This document shows, in pieces, positions 62,530 through 64,000 of a stretch of DNA of 64,000 nt (its first letter is position 1; each line of letters opens with the position of its first letter). Under the pieces are notes generated by a model. It was not told the DNA's origin and did no database searches. It saw only the letters and a list, made by a program, of their open reading frames with translations. The stretch is from positions 1 through 64,000 of the forward strand of contig CABVSR010000003.1 of NCBI GenBank assembly GCA_902500995.1, in the 5' to 3' direction. Origin of the DNA: an uncultured Nitrospira sp. (GTDB lineage Bacteria > Nitrospirota > Nitrospiria > Nitrospirales > Nitrospiraceae). The position numbers and the translations under genes were made by a program.

Positions 62530-63816
62530 ATGTCGGATACTTTGTCCGGATCAGGTGATCGGACTAGCCCTAGGCTGATCGCGTTTTTTCTTACCCAATT
62601 TCACCCAACTGCGGAGAATGATGAGTGGTGGGGCAAAGGGTTCACAGAGTGGACCAATGTGACGAAAGCCTCGCCTCTTTTTAATGGTCACTATCAACCT
62701 CACCTTCCGGCTGATTTGGGATTTTATGATTTGCGTCTTCGGGAAATCCGTCACGAGCAGATCCAGCTTGCTAAACAGTACGGTATCGACGGGTTTTGTT
62801 ATCATTATTATTGGTTTTCAGGCACTCGCATTTTGAATCGGCCGCTCGATGAAATGTTGGCGGATCCGGATAGTGACATGCCGTTCTGCCTTTGCTGGGC
62901 GAACGAAAACTGGACTAGGCGATGGGATGCTGCTGAGCATCAAGTCCTTATCAGTCAAAAGTACCTGCCCGATGACGATCTGAATTTTATAAAGAGCCTA
63001 GTCCCGTTCTTTAAGGACCCACGCTATATCAAGCTTGGAGGGGAGCCATTTCTCATCGTATATCGACCGCAGCATTTGCCCAACCCGCGTAGAACGGTGC
63101 AGGTGTGGCGAGAGTATTGTGAGAATCTAGGTATCGGCAAGATTCATGTGTGCGCTGCGCTTACTCATGGCAATGAGGAGTACAGCCAATTTGGATTTGA
63201 CAGTGGCGTGGAATTTCCCCCGCACAATCTCTATTGTCGGAACGTGAATGACCGGATCGAATTTTATGAACAGTTTTATGGTAATGCCATGGAATATCAG
63301 GATATTGCCATATCTTATATGGGGAGACAGTATCCTGAACAGAATGTCTTTAAGACGGTGTTCCCTTCTTGGGACAATACGGCTCGTGCACATGAACGGG
63401 CGCTCGTTGTGTTAAATGGAACGCCAGAAAACTACGAGTGCTGGTTGGCGAGAACTGTGGAGCAAGCACGTAATATGTATCCGGGTAAGGACCGATTGGT
63501 ATTTATTAATGCCTGGAATGAATGGGCCGAAGGTTGTCACTTAGAGCCGGATAGGCGGTTTCAGCGACGATTTCTGGAGGCAACACGGCGAGCGAAGAAA
63601 GGTCTTTCGACCGTTCAAGGGTTCCGGGCGGTTGGGGTGCCTGGAATGGATGGCGTTACGCCACGATCCATATGCGGTGATTTAGTTTCAGTTGCTCGCT
63701 ATCATGGGTGGAGGATTTTGACAGCTTGTCGTTTTAGGCTCAACCGCTATCCCAGGATTAGAGGTTTGATCAGAACACTGCTCTCTCCTGTTAGACGACT
63801 TTTTGTCGGCGGATAA
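62530..63816 (+). CDS. WbsX/GH99-like glycan-processing protein
   Basis: The 428-residue protein belongs to the WbsX family (glycoside hydrolase 99-like domain). Hallmarks are F-F-L-T-Q-F-H-P-x-x-E-N-D-E-W-W-G-K-G-F-T-E-W-T-N-V, Y-G-I-D-G-F-C-Y-H-Y-Y-W-F-S-G and I-N-A-W-N-E-W-A-E-G. WbsX proteins are found in O-antigen gene clusters and are called glycosyltransferases or endo-acting hydrolases; which applies here is unknown. The ATG at 62530 is chosen as the start of the conserved part. No terminator follows, and the cluster may continue beyond the window. Confidence 0.88.
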   Translation: MSDTLSGSGDRTSPRLIAFFLTQFHPTAENDEWWGKGFTEWTNVTKASPLFNGHYQPHLPADLGFYDLRLREIRHEQIQLAKQYGIDGFCYHYYWFSGTRILNRPLDEMLADPDSDMPFCLCWANENWTRRWDAAEHQVLISQKYLPDDDLNFIKSLVPFFKDPRYIKLGGEPFLIVYRPQHLPNPRRTVQVWREYCENLGIGKIHVCAALTHGNEEYSQFGFDSGVEFPPHNLYCRNVNDRIEFYEQFYGNAMEYQDIAISYMGRQYPEQNVFKTVFPSWDNTARAHERALVVLNGTPENYECWLARTVEQARNMYPGKDRLVFINAWNEWAEGCHLEPDRRFQRRFLEATRRAKKGLSTVQGFRAVGVPGMDGVTPRSICGDLVSVARYHGWRILTACRFRLNRYPRIRGLIRTLLSPVRRLFVGG

Positions 63817-64000
63817 AAGGCTGCGTGTAAGAGCGCCAGCAATATCTAGTCGGGCCTAGAGTCTTATTCTCGCCGCCAATGCATCGGTCGTACGCCCAAC
63901 TCCAAGCTCTTGATGCAACTGCTATCCGGAAAGGCCAATCGAGGCAACTTCTGCAAGCTTCCGAATCGAGCATGAAATTTCGGAACAAAGAAAAAAAAGC
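63817..64000. other. Non-coding window end
   Basis: The last 184 bases carry no supported gene. They are somewhat AT-rich at the very end. A downstream gene may start beyond the window. Confidence 0.4.

Overview
The window is GC-rich bacterial chromosome from a Gram-negative. It carries lipoproteins with lipoboxes, an RND tripartite pump, a type I secretion system, type IV pili and ABC-dependent polysaccharide export. The gene complement resembles the phylum Nitrospirota, most likely a Nitrospira-like bacterium: a short Cys-rich protein beginning MSCSRCNGCM, a serA-hisZ-dnaB run, and 'agctgatagctgatag' type intergenic repeats. That placement is inferred from recall of gene content, not from a search. 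There is one tRNA (Glu, TTC), and no rRNA, insertion sequence, phage or CRISPR array.

Layout. 1-1690: a heptamer tandem repeat and dispersed low-complexity repeats flank a BNR/Asp-box propeller gene. 1690-7333: small co-directional genes, each with a strong Shine-Dalgarno (MoaD/ThiS-like, DUF1428, DUF2214, a flavodiiron-type beta-lactamase-fold protein, four VOC/glyoxalase-fold proteins, an SRPBCC protein, a DUF1579 protein). 7711-13500: an RND efflux operon (adaptor, pump, outer-membrane factor) with overlapping genes. 13497-19805, minus strand: small membrane and zinc-ribbon-like proteins, a PilZ-like protein, a DUF2235 hydrolase, two lipoproteins and glgB. 19965-20794: tRNA-Glu and a lipocalin.

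21168-33385 is the most distinctive block. It is a plus-strand operon made of a DUF3467-like small protein, an HlyB-type ABC exporter, an HlyD-type adaptor, an unrecognised exported protein, and a 2406-residue RTX protein whose N-terminus carries a lipase-like GYSLGG motif. It ends at a perfect 16-bp terminator hairpin. The unknown protein and the RTX protein overlap by 11 bp, so they are probably made together.

33612-43357: a small lipoprotein, a formylglycine-generating-enzyme-like protein, a single-haem cytochrome c, pilU and pilT, bioF, a TPR protein, an MltD-like transglycosylase and a class V aminotransferase. 43386-47473: serA, hisZ and dnaB. 47606-51172: a large TPR lipoprotein and two tandem type IV pilin genes, each preceded by a -24/-12 (sigma-54) promoter-like element with exact GG-N10-GC spacing; the second gene ends at a clear terminator. 

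51327-63816: surface polysaccharide genes. First come an O-antigen ligase/polymerase-like protein fused to TPRs, a TPR partner and an ABC-2 exporter. Then a Wzm/Wzt pair whose Wzt has a C-terminal glycan-recognition-like domain, a TylF-like methyltransferase ending in a coiled coil, a second methyltransferase, an acyltransferase, a third methyltransferase and a WbsX/GH99-like protein. The cluster probably continues beyond the window. The Wzt plus coiled-coil methyltransferase pair recalls the Wzt/WbdD chain-terminating system of E. coli O9a, though the similarity here is one of architecture only.
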